Part shown: piece by piece, positions 1 through 8,670 of the stretch
Layout of the letters: each line of letters starts with the position of its first letter
Numbering within the stretch: position 1 is the first letter of the stretch
NCBI GenBank assembly: GCA_964344495.1
Contig: CAYFNI010000024.1
Location: 1 to 25,354, forward strand
Source of the DNA: UBA6136 sp964344495
GTDB lineage: Bacteria; Pseudomonadota; Gammaproteobacteria; Methylococcales; Methylococcaceae
Length of the DNA: 25,354 bases
Direction: 5' to 3'
Made by a program: the position numbers and the translations under genes
Notes under the pieces: generated by a model
The model's database searches: none
What the model was told of the DNA's origin: nothing
Seen by the model: the letters and a program-made list of their open reading frames with translations, nothing else

Positions 1-121
1 CGTTCAGACACGGGCACGCGCGACCAAGGCCGGCTGCCTTCAAGTGCCCGAAACTTCTGCTCGCCGCCCTGCCCGGCCATCGGCCCAAACTGCGGCCGAT
101 CACAGCCCGACGCCCCAAGCC

Positions 122-130
122 TGCTAGAAT
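122..130 (+). promoter_or_regulatory. Candidate extended -10 promoter element for the TerC-like gene
   Basis: The bases read TGCTAGAAT, an extended -10 (TGn) followed by TAGAAT, which matches the sigma-70 consensus TATAAT at five of six positions. No clear -35 hexamer lies 16-18 bases upstream, as expected for an extended -10 promoter. Transcription would start near 137 and leave a leader of about 90 bases before the ATG at 229. This is motif reading only. Confidence 0.4.
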
Positions 131-141
131 CCCCACCCGAA

Positions 142-171
142 GCTGCTCCGTACACCCACTGTCGGGGCAGC
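142..171 (+). other. Hairpin in the leader of the TerC-like gene
   Basis: GCTGCTCC (142-149) can pair with GGGGCAGC (164-171), with one G-U pair and a 14-base loop. A competing small hairpin AGCAA/TTGCT (169-173 with 180-184) and GGCC/GGCC (191-203) follow before the AGGAG ribosome binding site at 216-220. TerC/YjbE family genes are often preceded by manganese-sensing leaders, but I do not recognise the conserved yybP-ykoY core here. The structure is seen; a regulatory role is speculation. Confidence 0.25.
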
Positions 172-228
172 AACCCTATTTGCTTCATCAGGCCATGCCG
201 GCCGGGTGCTTCTTCAGGAGATTACTGG

Positions 229-975
229 ATGCCTGCCTTCATGCTCGATCCCTCGTTCTGGGTCAGCCTGGGCGAGATCATGCTCGTCAACATCGTTCTG
301 TCCGGTGACAATGCCGTGGTAATTGCCCTGGCCGCGCGCGCGTTGCCGGAAGCGCAACGCAAGCTGGCCGTGGTCTGGGGCTCGGTGGCCGCCATCGTGA
401 TGCGGGTGGTGCTGACCATCGTGGCGCTGGAGATGCTGCGCCTGCCCTATCTCAAGCTGATCGGCAGCCTGCTGCTGTTCTGGATCGCGGTCAAACTGCT
501 CGGCCCGGAGGAAGATGACGGCGACGGCATCGCCGATCATGCCTCGCTGGCCAGCGCCATCCGCACCATCCTGATCGCCGATCTGGTCATGAGCCTCGAC
601 AATGTGCTGGCCGTGGCCGCTGCGGCCAATGGCGACCATCTCCTGTTGATGCTGGGCCTCGGTATCAGCATCCCGCTGGTCATCTTCGGCAGCACGGTGA
701 TTCTGCGGCTGATGGATCGCTTCCCGGTGATCATCACAGTGGGCGCGGCCATTCTGGGCTATGTCGCCGGCGAAATGCTGGTGACGGAACAGGCGCTGGA
801 ACGCTTCCCGACCCTGATGCAAATCCATGGCCTGCATCTGTTCGTACCGCTGACCAGCGCACTGCTGGTCGTTGTTGCCGGAAAACTGATCAGCGCCCGC
901 CGGGCGGCAGCCAAACCGGCTGTCTTTGATGATCTCGTCGAGCCGGACGAACAATCCCGCCAACACCGCCGCTGA
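229..975 (+). CDS. TerC family (YjbE-type) integral membrane protein, putative metal transporter
   Basis: This 248-residue inner-membrane protein belongs to the TerC/YjbE family, whose characterised members are linked to manganese efflux or to metalation of exported enzymes. The two family hallmarks are visible: LSGDNAVVIALAAR near residues 24-37 and the paired SLDN motif in ADLVMSLDNVLAVAAA near residues 120-135, each carrying the conserved Asp-Asn within a membrane helix. About seven hydrophobic segments are present, and a charged tail ends the protein. The start is supported by AGGAG at 216-220, eight bases upstream of the ATG. The universal stress protein gene follows after 17 bases and is probably co-transcribed. 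The family assignment is firm; metal specificity cannot be read from the sequence. Confidence 0.92.
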   Translation: MPAFMLDPSFWVSLGEIMLVNIVLSGDNAVVIALAARALPEAQRKLAVVWGSVAAIVMRVVLTIVALEMLRLPYLKLIGSLLLFWIAVKLLGPEEDDGDGIADHASLASAIRTILIADLVMSLDNVLAVAAAANGDHLLLMLGLGISIPLVIFGSTVILRLMDRFPVIITVGAAILGYVAGEMLVTEQALERFPTLMQIHGLHLFVPLTSALLVVVAGKLISARRAAAKPAVFDDLVEPDEQSRQHRR

Positions 976-992
976 TTTCTGGGAGAAGCCTC

Positions 993-1436
993 ATGTTGAA
1001 ACTTTTAGTGCCGGTCGATGGTTCCAAGGACACCCTGCCGCTGATAAATGCGCTGATTGCCTGGGCGGGCCGTTTCGCCGAAGCGCCGGAACTGCACCTG
1101 ATCAACATTCAGCCGCCCCTGCATGGCGAGGTCGGCCTGTTCATTTCCCGTGAGCAAATTCGCGACTATCACCACGATGAGGGCATGAAGGCCCTGCAGG
1201 CCGCGCGCGACCGGCTGGATCAGGCCAAGCTTGGCTACCACTGCCACATCGGCGTCGGCAATACCGCCGAGGCGATTGTCCAGTTCGCCCGCGAACATCA
1301 GTGCGACCAAATCGTCATGGGCTCGCACGGCCGCGGCGCGCTGGGGGCCCTGCTGCTGGATTCGGTCGCGACCGATGTCATCCATCTGGCCGAAATCCCG
1401 GTACTGCTGATCCGGACCACGACCGAGAACGACTGA
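993..1436 (+). CDS. Universal stress protein, UspA family
   Basis: This is a single-domain, 147-residue cytoplasmic UspA-fold protein. The N-terminal strand LKLLVPVDGS is the usual Usp opening. The nucleotide-binding motif near residues 110-124 reads GSHGRGALGALLLDS, with Asp where ATP-binding members usually have the last Gly, followed by the typical closing strand IPVLLIR. ATP binding is therefore likely but not certain. A GGGAGA ribosome binding site lies nine bases before the ATG. The gene is 17 bases downstream of the TerC-like gene and ends only four bases from the convergent ABC permease gene. Usp proteins bind nucleotides and support survival under stress; the particular signal is unknown. 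Confidence 0.93.
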   Translation: MLKLLVPVDGSKDTLPLINALIAWAGRFAEAPELHLINIQPPLHGEVGLFISREQIRDYHHDEGMKALQAARDRLDQAKLGYHCHIGVGNTAEAIVQFAREHQCDQIVMGSHGRGALGALLLDSVATDVIHLAEIPVLLIRTTTEND

Positions 1437-1440
1437 GCCG

Positions 1441-2664
1441 CTACTGGTACCGCAACGCTTCGATCGGCCGCAACTGCGCGGCCTTGCGCGCGGGATAGAA
1501 GCCGAAAAAGATTCCCACCGCCGCCGCAACGCTGAACGACAGCAGGATCGACCACAGCGTCACCACCACCGGCATGCCGATAAATTCGGCCACCAGCCAG
1601 GCCCCGCCCACCCCGAGCACAACGCCGACCAGACTGCCGGCCAGCGAGATGATCACCGCTTCCAGCAGAAACTGGATCAGCACGTGGCGGTGCCGGGCCC
1701 CGACCGCCATGCGGATACCAATCTCGCGGGTGCGTTCAGTCACCGACACCAGCATGATGTTCATGATGCCGATCCCCCCTACCAGGAGCGAAATGCCGGC
1801 AATCGCCCCCAGCATCAGCGCCATGGCACGGGTGGCGGTTGCCGCCGTCGCGGCCAGCGCAGTCAGGTTGCGCACGGTGAAGTCGTCGTCCTGACCCTCG
1901 CGAATATGGTGTCGCTGGCGCAAGGTCTCGTTGATGTGTCGCTCGGCCCGGGCCATCACCTCAGCCGAGGCAGCCTTGATCATCATGAAGCGCACCATGC
2001 CGGGAAACTGGTTACCGAACAGTTGACGCTGGGCGGTCGTGAGCGGCACCAGCGCGGTGTCATCCTGATCGCGGCCATCCAGACTCTGGCCTTTCGGCGC
2101 CAGCACCCCGATGACCAGAAACGGACTGTTCTTGATGCGCACCGTTTTGCCGACCGGATCTTCATCCCCAAACAAATTGCGCACCGCCGTCTGCCCCAGC
2201 ACCACGACCCGTGTGGCCGAGCGTACATCATTGTCGGTAAAACCGGTGCCGGCGATCGTCGGCCAGTCGCGGATGTCGAAAATCGCCGGCGTGGTGCCGG
2301 CAATCATGGTCGTCCAGTTGTTCGGACCGTAGATCATCTGCGCGTTATTGGGCGAAATCGGCGCGACCGCGGCAATGTCAGGCAATTCCCCCAGCGCCTG
2401 CGCGTCGCTGGCGGTCAGCGTCGGCACGGTGCCGCCACCCATGCGCACGCCGCCGGAGGTGGATGACCCGGACAACACGATAAACAGGTTGCTGCCCATG
2501 GAGGCAATAGACTCCGTCACCATCGCCTGGGCGCCCTGCCCGATCGCCAGCATCAGCACCACGGCGCCGACGCCGATGATCATGCCAAGCATGGTCAACC
2601 CGGTTCGCAGCCGATTCGCGCCCATGGCCTGCAGGGCTTCCTCGAAGGTATCAGGCAGGGTCAT
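1441..2664 (-). CDS. MacB-type ABC transporter permease
   Basis: This is a 407-residue inner-membrane permease of the MacB/FtsX type, the transmembrane half of a mechanotransmission ABC exporter. It has one N-terminal helix (about residues 20-45, after LRTGLTMLGMIIGVGAV), a large periplasmic domain, and three C-terminal helices. The coupling region SVTERTREIGIRMAVGA and the closing FYPARKAAQLRPIEALRYQ are family hallmarks. The start was placed at the ATG at 2664, where the conserved N-terminus begins; this overlaps the end of the ATPase gene by 14 bases and suggests translational coupling. An upstream in-frame start at 2742 would add 26 uncharacteristic residues. In classical MacB the ATPase and permease are fused; here they are separate genes. 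Confidence 0.93.
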   Translation of the reverse strand: MTLPDTFEEALQAMGANRLRTGLTMLGMIIGVGAVVLMLAIGQGAQAMVTESIASMGSNLFIVLSGSSTSGGVRMGGGTVPTLTASDAQALGELPDIAAVAPISPNNAQMIYGPNNWTTMIAGTTPAIFDIRDWPTIAGTGFTDNDVRSATRVVVLGQTAVRNLFGDEDPVGKTVRIKNSPFLVIGVLAPKGQSLDGRDQDDTALVPLTTAQRQLFGNQFPGMVRFMMIKAASAEVMARAERHINETLRQRHHIREGQDDDFTVRNLTALAATAATATRAMALMLGAIAGISLLVGGIGIMNIMLVSVTERTREIGIRMAVGARHRHVLIQFLLEAVIISLAGSLVGVVLGVGGAWLVAEFIGMPVVVTLWSILLSFSVAAAVGIFFGFYPARKAAQLRPIEALRYQ

Positions 2665-3364
2665 GCTGGCGCGGGTTCTTGATGATGCCGGCAATCCGGC
2701 CATCGATGATCGACAGGATGCGATGGGCATGGCGTGCCACATCGGCCTCGTGGGTCACCAGCACGATGGTCAGACCCTGCTGGTTCAGGTCCTCGAACAG
2801 CGCCAGAATGTCCTCGCTGGTCTGGGTATCGAGGTTGCCGGTCGGTTCATCGGCCAGAATCAGCTGCGGCGCATTCACCAGGGCCCGGGCAATCGCCACC
2901 CGCTGCTGCTGGCCACCGGACAACTGGCTGGGATGGTGGTGCAACCGGTCCGCCAGACCAACCCGCGCCAGAATCGCCTGCGCCCGCCGCTCCCGCTCCG
3001 GCCGTGCTACGCCGGCATACAACAGCGGCAATGCGACATTGTCGAGCACAGTTTTGCGCGGCAGCAGGTTGAATCCCTGAAAGACAAAGCCGATCAACTG
3101 GTTGCGCAAATCCGCCAGCGCATCCGATCCGAGGCCGGCGGTATCGATGCCGTTGAGCCAGTAATGGCCACCGCTGGGTACATCCAGACAGCCCAGAATA
3201 TTCATCAGGGTCGACTTGCCGGAGCCGGACGGCCCCATGATGGCGACAAAATCACCCGCTTCGATGCGGAAGCTGAGCCCATGCAGGACCGGCACGGCCG
3301 CACTGTCCGCCATCGGATAGTCCTTGCGGAGATCATCGGCCTGAATCAGGGCGGGGGTCTTCAT
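2651..3364 (-). CDS. MacB/LolD-type ABC transporter ATP-binding protein
   Basis: This is a 237-residue cytoplasmic ATPase subunit that powers the adjacent permease. The Walker A motif GPSGSGKS is at residues 44-51, the Q-loop FVFQGFNLLP around 93-102, the ABC signature LSGGQQQR at 148-155 and the Walker B LILADEP at 168-174, followed by the D-loop and a switch His in VLVTHE. All catalytic residues are present. The gene starts 11 bases after the adaptor gene ends and overlaps the permease gene, so the three are translated from one transcript. It closely fits the MacB nucleotide-binding domain; LolD is the main alternative, but the adaptor and channel genes next door favour export. Confidence 0.94.
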   Translation of the reverse strand: MKTPALIQADDLRKDYPMADSAAVPVLHGLSFRIEAGDFVAIMGPSGSGKSTLMNILGCLDVPSGGHYWLNGIDTAGLGSDALADLRNQLIGFVFQGFNLLPRKTVLDNVALPLLYAGVARPERERRAQAILARVGLADRLHHHPSQLSGGQQQRVAIARALVNAPQLILADEPTGNLDTQTSEDILALFEDLNQQGLTIVLVTHEADVARHAHRILSIIDGRIAGIIKNPRQHDPA

Positions 3365-3375
3365 CCGCCGTCGGC

Positions 3376-4524
3376 TCAGAACATGCGGATCTTGAACGAG
3401 GACCCCCCGCCGCCGTTGCCGGCGCCGGCCGGCCGTTCGGGACGGTTGTCCTCGACAATCAGCTCATCACCCGGGTTAAGCTCACCCGCGCGGATCTCGG
3501 TGAATTTGCTGTCGCTCAGGCCGGGTTCGATCGAGACCGGTTGCACCTCGCCGTCCCGCAGGCGATAGACCATCTTCTGGCCCGGCGCCGCCGGTTCCGG
3601 CTTGTGTCGGGCGTCGGCCGGCCTGTAACGCAGAACGCCGACCGGCGCGCGCAGGACCTGTTCGCGCCGGTCGATGGCGATATTGACGAAAGCGGTCATG
3701 CCCGGCAGCAGGCTTTCGTCCGGATTGGCGACATCAATCACCACGTTGTAGGTGACAACATTCTGCAACACCTGCGAATTAAGCCGAACCTGACGCACCC
3801 GCCCGTCAAACTCGCGCCCCGGGTAGGCGTCAACGGTGAAGCGCGCAAACTGGCCCACCTTCACGCCGCCGACATCCGCTTCCGCCACCGTGGTGTCGAT
3901 CTGCATGCGCTTCAGGTTCTCGGCGATGGAGAACAGCACCGGGGTCTGGAAACTGGCCGCCACCGTCTGGCCGACATCGACGTTGCGCGAAACGACGATG
4001 CCGGATACGGGCGAGACAATGACGCTGTAGCGCAAATTGGTCTCGTCGCGGTGCATCTCGGCCTTGGCCAGGTCGACCTGGGCCCGACCGACGCCAATCG
4101 CCTGCTCGGCCTGATCCCACTCGGCCCGGGCAACATAGCCCTTCTCGAACAGCGCCCGGGTCCGGCCGGCATTGGCGATGGCCAGCTTCAGAGTCGCCTC
4201 GGCATTGGCCAGTCGGGCCCGACTTTGCTCCAGTGCGGCCCGGAACAGCGAAGGATCGAGTTCGGCCAGCACCTGTCCGGCCTTGACCCGGTCGTTGAAA
4301 TCGGCCATCAGACGCTGGACGGTGCCCGACACCTGGGTGCCGACGTTGACCAGCACCACCGGGTTGAGCGTGCCGTTGGCCGAGACGGTTTTGACAATCT
4401 CGCCCTGATCGACCCGAACCGTGGTGTACTCCAGCGTCGGCGACGATGCCTGCTGCCGCCACCAGACACCCGCCGCCGCGAGCAGCCCCGCCAACCCGAG
4501 CATGAGGAGGGATTTACGTTGCAT
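3376..4524 (-). CDS. MacA/HlyD-type periplasmic adaptor of a tripartite efflux pump
   Basis: This is a 382-residue membrane fusion protein. An N-terminal anchor (LLMLGLAGLLAAAGVWW) is followed by the first lipoyl half-motif (residues about 61-91, VSGTVQRL and VKAGQVLAELD), an alpha-helical hairpin rich in Ala, Arg and Glu (about 92-160), the second lipoyl half (SPVSGIVVSRNVDVGQTV), then beta-barrel and membrane-proximal domains. The C-terminus is Gly-rich (GAGNGGGGSS). MacA-type adaptors join an inner-membrane MacB transporter to a TolC channel across the periplasm and stimulate the ATPase. The gene lies 47 bases after the channel gene and 11 bases before the ATPase gene, the order expected of an efflux operon. 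The substrate is unknown. Confidence 0.93.
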   Translation of the reverse strand: MQRKSLLMLGLAGLLAAAGVWWRQQASSPTLEYTTVRVDQGEIVKTVSANGTLNPVVLVNVGTQVSGTVQRLMADFNDRVKAGQVLAELDPSLFRAALEQSRARLANAEATLKLAIANAGRTRALFEKGYVARAEWDQAEQAIGVGRAQVDLAKAEMHRDETNLRYSVIVSPVSGIVVSRNVDVGQTVAASFQTPVLFSIAENLKRMQIDTTVAEADVGGVKVGQFARFTVDAYPGREFDGRVRQVRLNSQVLQNVVTYNVVIDVANPDESLLPGMTAFVNIAIDRREQVLRAPVGVLRYRPADARHKPEPAAPGQKMVYRLRDGEVQPVSIEPGLSDSKFTEIRAGELNPGDELIVEDNRPERPAGAGNGGGGSSFKIRMF

Positions 4525-4571
4525 CGGCCATGCGCTCCCGGACCATCCGGGGTCCTGTCATCGTTGCGGAT

Positions 4572-6107
4572 TCAGTTTGCAAGGCGGCGCTCTCCGGGGC
4601 CCTGGACGGCCGCCACATCGTCCACGTCCAGCCGCCCCAGCGCCTGCGCCAACTGCGCCTTGCCAATCCGCCAGTTGTAGTGCGCCTGCACATGCTGGTT
4701 GCGGGCATTGGCGAGATTGGCTTCGGTACTGAGCAGCTCCACGATGGTGCCGACGCCTTCCTGATAGCGGCCCAGCGCGACCTGTTCCGATTGCGTGGCG
4801 CTCCTGAGCAGCTCGTCGGTGTTCTGCAGATTCTCCCGGCTGGCCGCCAGCGTGTAATAGGCCCGCCAGACATCCTGGGCGATGGTCTGTGCCAGCCGGT
4901 CGCGATTGGCGGCCTGCGATTCGACCTGTTCTTCGGCGCTCTTGATCTGATAGGTGTTGTTGAAGCCGGTGAACAGCGGCATCTGCACCTGCACGCCCAC
5001 CGCCCAGCTGGAAATGTTGGACACGTCCACCGTGTCGAAATAGGTGTAATTGCCGACCAAGGACAAGGTCGGCAGGCTGCCGGCCCGTGCCTGCAGGATA
5101 GCAGCTTCGGAGGCCTTGACCTGGGCCTCGGCCGCGGCCAGATCGGGGCGTGACTGCCGGGCCAGTTCGATCAGATCCTGCACGTTCTTTTCCCGTTCGA
5201 CATCCGGCCCGGTCAGACTGGGCGATTCGAACTGCATCGACTCATGTGGCTTCAGACCCATGGCTGCCGCCAGCGTCCCCAGCGCCGACTGGGCATTGCC
5301 TTTGGCGGTGCGCTGGTTGACCTTGGCCTGCGCATGCGTGGTCTCGGCCTGCAGTTTGTCGGCCAGTGCCGCCGAGCCGATCGCGTAGCGGTAACTCGCT
5401 GCCTCCAGCGCCTTGCGGGTGGATTTCTCGGTCGCCTCCGCCGCCTCCAGCGCCGCCCGCGCGGCAAACAGCTGGTAATACGCCTGAATGGCCGTAAACA
5501 GCACGGTCTGCAGGGTCGCGGCATGCGTCCAATTGGCGGCCTCCAGCGCCTGACGCGCCGCTTCGACCTTCGCCGCCCGCCCGCCGAAATCCAGCAGCAG
5601 ATAGTTGAGGCTCAAGGTCGGCGCCACACGGGTATTTTCGGATCGGTAATCACCACCGCCCTGCACCGGCACCCCGTTGGTGATGCCGCCACCGGCAGTG
5701 TTCTGGCTGCGGGAAATCGGTAGCGAAAAATTGAAGGACGGCAGATAGGCCGACTCCGCCATGCCTAGCTGAGAGGCCTGCTGGCGGGCATTGGCCCAGG
5801 CCTGGCGGGTCTGGGGGTTGTGGCAGAGCGCTTGTTCGATCACATCGATGAGGCCCCAGATATCCGGCTTGCGGGTCAGAATCTGGCACGCATCCCGACC
5901 GGCATCCTGCGCCGCCTTGGCCGGAGACGATGCAACCAGGCGATGCGTCCCGAGCGGATCGTCCGGATAGACGAGGCCATCGCCGGCCTTGGCCAGTGGA
6001 GCCAGCAGCGAGAGCAGCAGGCCGACACAACGACCCGGCCGGAACCCTGCCAGACGAAATCGGGCAATGGAGCGGTGGCGGCTGAACGGGCGGGCAGATT
6101 CGGGCAC
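4572..6107 (-). CDS. TolC family outer membrane efflux channel
   Basis: This outer membrane factor has the internally repeated TolC architecture: long Ala/Gln-rich helices, outer-membrane beta strands such as LPTLSLVGNYTYFDTV, and the helix region RENLQNTDELLRSATQSEQVALGRYQEGVGTIVELL. A signal peptide (CVGLLLSLLAPLAKA, then mature GDGLVY) is visible. The start is uncertain. The open frame extends to a GTG at 6185, but that would put the signal core more than 50 residues in; the GTG at 6107 gives a more ordinary signal peptide. Neither has a good Shine-Dalgarno sequence. It would be the exit duct for the MacA/MacB-like pair that follows. The upstream neighbour is cti. Confidence 0.9.
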   Translation of the reverse strand: MPESARPFSRHRSIARFRLAGFRPGRCVGLLLSLLAPLAKAGDGLVYPDDPLGTHRLVASSPAKAAQDAGRDACQILTRKPDIWGLIDVIEQALCHNPQTRQAWANARQQASQLGMAESAYLPSFNFSLPISRSQNTAGGGITNGVPVQGGGDYRSENTRVAPTLSLNYLLLDFGGRAAKVEAARQALEAANWTHAATLQTVLFTAIQAYYQLFAARAALEAAEATEKSTRKALEAASYRYAIGSAALADKLQAETTHAQAKVNQRTAKGNAQSALGTLAAAMGLKPHESMQFESPSLTGPDVEREKNVQDLIELARQSRPDLAAAEAQVKASEAAILQARAGSLPTLSLVGNYTYFDTVDVSNISSWAVGVQVQMPLFTGFNNTYQIKSAEEQVESQAANRDRLAQTIAQDVWRAYYTLAASRENLQNTDELLRSATQSEQVALGRYQEGVGTIVELLSTEANLANARNQHVQAHYNWRIGKAQLAQALGRLDVDDVAAVQGPGERRLAN

Positions 6108-6216
6108 AGGGCGCGATGGGAAGTGAATCAACGGTATTCTGCGCAGGCAGCAACGGGACCAACAGGCACCGCTATATGGTGCCACAGCCCACGCCCAGTC
6201 GCCCGCCGCAGATTCA

Positions 6217-8652
6217 CTAGCGGTTCTCGTAGCGATTCAGGTCGAACAGGCCCGCCGTCACCGGATCTTGCAGGAGGTGGCGGCGATTGAAAAAGTCGGC
6301 ATAGGTCCAGAAGTCGGGATTAGTGCGGCGGATACCCCAACGCTCCACAAGGCGGGTCATGTCGCCCTCGCTGTTCAGCGCCAGCACCCGACTGACAAAC
6401 GCCGGCAGCTGCTCGATCGGCACATCGAAATAGAAGTTCGGATAGCTACCGGCGAAACCGGGCACAAGGGTCAGCGTGTCTTCTTCCGGCAGGCGGCGCA
6501 GCGATTCGAGAAACATGAACGACACATTCCGCAAGGCCTTGTTCTGGATCAGGCTGTAGACGGCCGCCCGGTCGTCTGGCGCATTCGTTTCACGCACCCG
6601 CACAAAGGACAGCTCCGGCAGGAAGTGAATGCCGCCGCCTTGCAGGAAGGTGAGCGGTTTCAGCAGCCGCTCGGCGCGAACCTCCAGCGGCGTGGCGCCC
6701 TCGCGGTCGCACGGTGCCCGGGCACAGCGGTGGAGCGTATTGGGCGGACCGATCAGCCGGCCGAGGCGCTGTTCGATGCGGGTAAAGATCGCGCCGGCAT
6801 AATCATCGCCGTCAAACTGTTCAGCCGTATCCTTGCCATAGCCGTAGTAGGGATTGACCAGCGCCGAATTGATTTCGGACAGCAGCCCGCGGTTCCAGTG
6901 TCGGTAAATCGACGGTCGGGCCGCGGCCGGGAAGAAGCTCAGAAAATTATTTTCCGCCTCCATCCGCAGGTTATCCATGTAGGCGCGGGTCGCTGCCTGA
7001 TGGCTCACCGCGCCAAAGACGTTGAACCCGGCCACCAGCAGATAATGTATCCGCTCGAACAGCGGATAGTCGACCACCCAAACCGTCTGCGGCCGGGCAC
7101 CGACAAAGCCCCACATCAGCGAGGCGCTGTCGAAATGACGGAACGCAGTCAGCGCCGCATTGGGGTTACTGCCGTCCCCCGTCCAGAGGGCCTCGAGGCT
7201 GTTGCGTCGGTTATCCGGCAAGCCGGCCAGAAAGGCGTTCTTGGCGTCGAGGTAGTGTGTCTGCGCCTCGGTATAGGTGATCATCAGATCATCCAGCCCC
7301 ACCGCATCGCCGCGCTCACTGGGAATGCGCAACGCATTGGCCGTGGAAGCAAGGAAATCGGCATCGTTGCTGATCCGGTCGGACGCCGGATCGTAGAACA
7401 CCACCCAGAACTGGTCGCGAATCACGTTCAGCGCCACCTGTCCGCGGCAGACCGGCCCTTTCATGAAGCCGGAAATGAAGTAATAGGCGTCATCCAGCAG
7501 GAAGCGGTAGCGCGACTGCGGCGGCAGGGCCTCGAAGACCTTGAACGGATTGGCGCTGAGGCCCTCCCAATAGCCCGGCCAGGCGGTGACCTGATAGGGC
7601 GGGTCGATGAACAGCTCACGCAAGCGCTGCAGACGGGCATCACCGATCTCGTAGACATCGTGATTCTTGTCCACGATGGTGACGGGCAGCGGCAGCAGCC
7701 GGTAGAAAAACCGTGGACCGGGATCGTCATACGGACGCAACCGCGGAATCTCGCGGATCGGTTCGCCCGGCGGTGTCGTCGAGCGCACCAGCCGGAAGAA
7801 CTCGCGGCTGTCATGGCCGCTGAAGTGGAGATGGCCCATGAACAAATGTTCATAGATATAACGCGCCACCAGCCGCTCCTTGAGCCGGGACCCGTTCATG
7901 AACGCCTCCCAGCGCCCGATTGCCGCCTGCGTTGCGACCGGCAATGGCGGCTCGGCCGGATAGCGGGCACCCTGCTGGAGCCAGTCGAGCAGGGTCTGTT
8001 GTTCGTCGGGTGTCAGGCCCGGGAATCCATAGGGCATGCCCCAGCCGGGATGGTGCCGGGCGAAATCGTCAAATTCCCGCGGCATCGGACAGGTCAGCGA
8101 GCGGTTCAGTTCGAAATCGAACTCATCCGGCAAGGCCCCTGACACCGGCAAAGGATGTGCCTGCTTCAGCTTCAGCAACTGGGCGAGCACGCTGTCTTCC
8201 AGGTTTGTCGTGGGCGACTGGCGACGTTCATTGAGGACCGGAAAGAACCCCTTCTCGCGCCATTCCGCGGTTGTGGTGGCATCTACCCGCATCCGGGTCG
8301 GTGCCATTGCTTCCAGCCGAGCACCATCGAAAATGGCCGCCTTGCTGGCGCCGCGATCCAGCCCCTGCGGCGACTCCAGTTTCAACTGACAGGGCGCATC
8401 GTAGCACCCGTGGCAGACCACGCACCGGCCATCCAGGATCGGTTTGACGTCCCGCAGATAGGAGCGCTGGCCTGCCGCCAGGCTGGCCAGATAAGCCTCC
8501 GGGGTAAGTTCACGCGCCTGCGGCGTCGCCGGACCATCGCGCAAGGCAGCCGGATCATCGGCCGGCTTGAACAACGCACAGCCCGATATCCACAGCAGTA
8601 GCCCGACCAACACCCAGCCCCAGCCGCAGAAACGGCATCGATCAGGTCGCAT
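6217..8652 (-). CDS. cti: Fatty acid cis/trans isomerase (Cti)
   Basis: This 811-residue periplasmic enzyme belongs to the Cti family, which converts cis-unsaturated acyl chains of membrane phospholipids into trans isomers and stiffens the membrane quickly under solvent, heat or metal stress. The cytochrome c-type haem site CVVCH is at residues 77-81, within the family signature CVVCHGCYDAPCQL, which Cti requires. The N-terminus WVLVGLLLWISGC matches a lipobox with Cys25, so it may be a lipoprotein rather than a soluble periplasmic protein. The length fits the family. The gene begins 18 bases after the alcohol dehydrogenase gene and precedes the efflux genes. Family assignment is from recognised motifs; lipidation is inferred. 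Confidence 0.93.
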   Translation of the reverse strand: MRPDRCRFCGWGWVLVGLLLWISGCALFKPADDPAALRDGPATPQARELTPEAYLASLAAGQRSYLRDVKPILDGRCVVCHGCYDAPCQLKLESPQGLDRGASKAAIFDGARLEAMAPTRMRVDATTTAEWREKGFFPVLNERRQSPTTNLEDSVLAQLLKLKQAHPLPVSGALPDEFDFELNRSLTCPMPREFDDFARHHPGWGMPYGFPGLTPDEQQTLLDWLQQGARYPAEPPLPVATQAAIGRWEAFMNGSRLKERLVARYIYEHLFMGHLHFSGHDSREFFRLVRSTTPPGEPIREIPRLRPYDDPGPRFFYRLLPLPVTIVDKNHDVYEIGDARLQRLRELFIDPPYQVTAWPGYWEGLSANPFKVFEALPPQSRYRFLLDDAYYFISGFMKGPVCRGQVALNVIRDQFWVVFYDPASDRISNDADFLASTANALRIPSERGDAVGLDDLMITYTEAQTHYLDAKNAFLAGLPDNRRNSLEALWTGDGSNPNAALTAFRHFDSASLMWGFVGARPQTVWVVDYPLFERIHYLLVAGFNVFGAVSHQAATRAYMDNLRMEAENNFLSFFPAAARPSIYRHWNRGLLSEINSALVNPYYGYGKDTAEQFDGDDYAGAIFTRIEQRLGRLIGPPNTLHRCARAPCDREGATPLEVRAERLLKPLTFLQGGGIHFLPELSFVRVRETNAPDDRAAVYSLIQNKALRNVSFMFLESLRRLPEEDTLTLVPGFAGSYPNFYFDVPIEQLPAFVSRVLALNSEGDMTRLVERWGIRRTNPDFWTYADFFNRRHLLQDPVTAGLFDLNRYENR

Positions 8653-8670
8653 GACGCCAAACCGTCCCGA

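Noticed and set aside
131..228. yybP-ykoY (manganese) riboswitch before the TerC-like gene
   Set aside because: The leader is structured, but I cannot find the conserved GGGGAGUA-type loops of this class, so I do not call it.
1437..1440. Missing terminator between convergent genes as a special feature
   Set aside because: Several convergent pairs in this window are only 4-12 bases apart without a hairpin; this looks like general genome compaction.
2348..3568. Open frame of 406 codons on the plus strand
   Set aside because: It runs antisense to the ABC permease, ATPase and adaptor genes, all with complete motifs; its product is low-complexity and spans gene borders.
6268..8142. Open frame of 624 codons on the plus strand
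   Set aside because: It is fully antisense to cti, whose haem motif and family features are clear. The plus-strand translation has no recognisable domain and reflects GC-rich codon composition.
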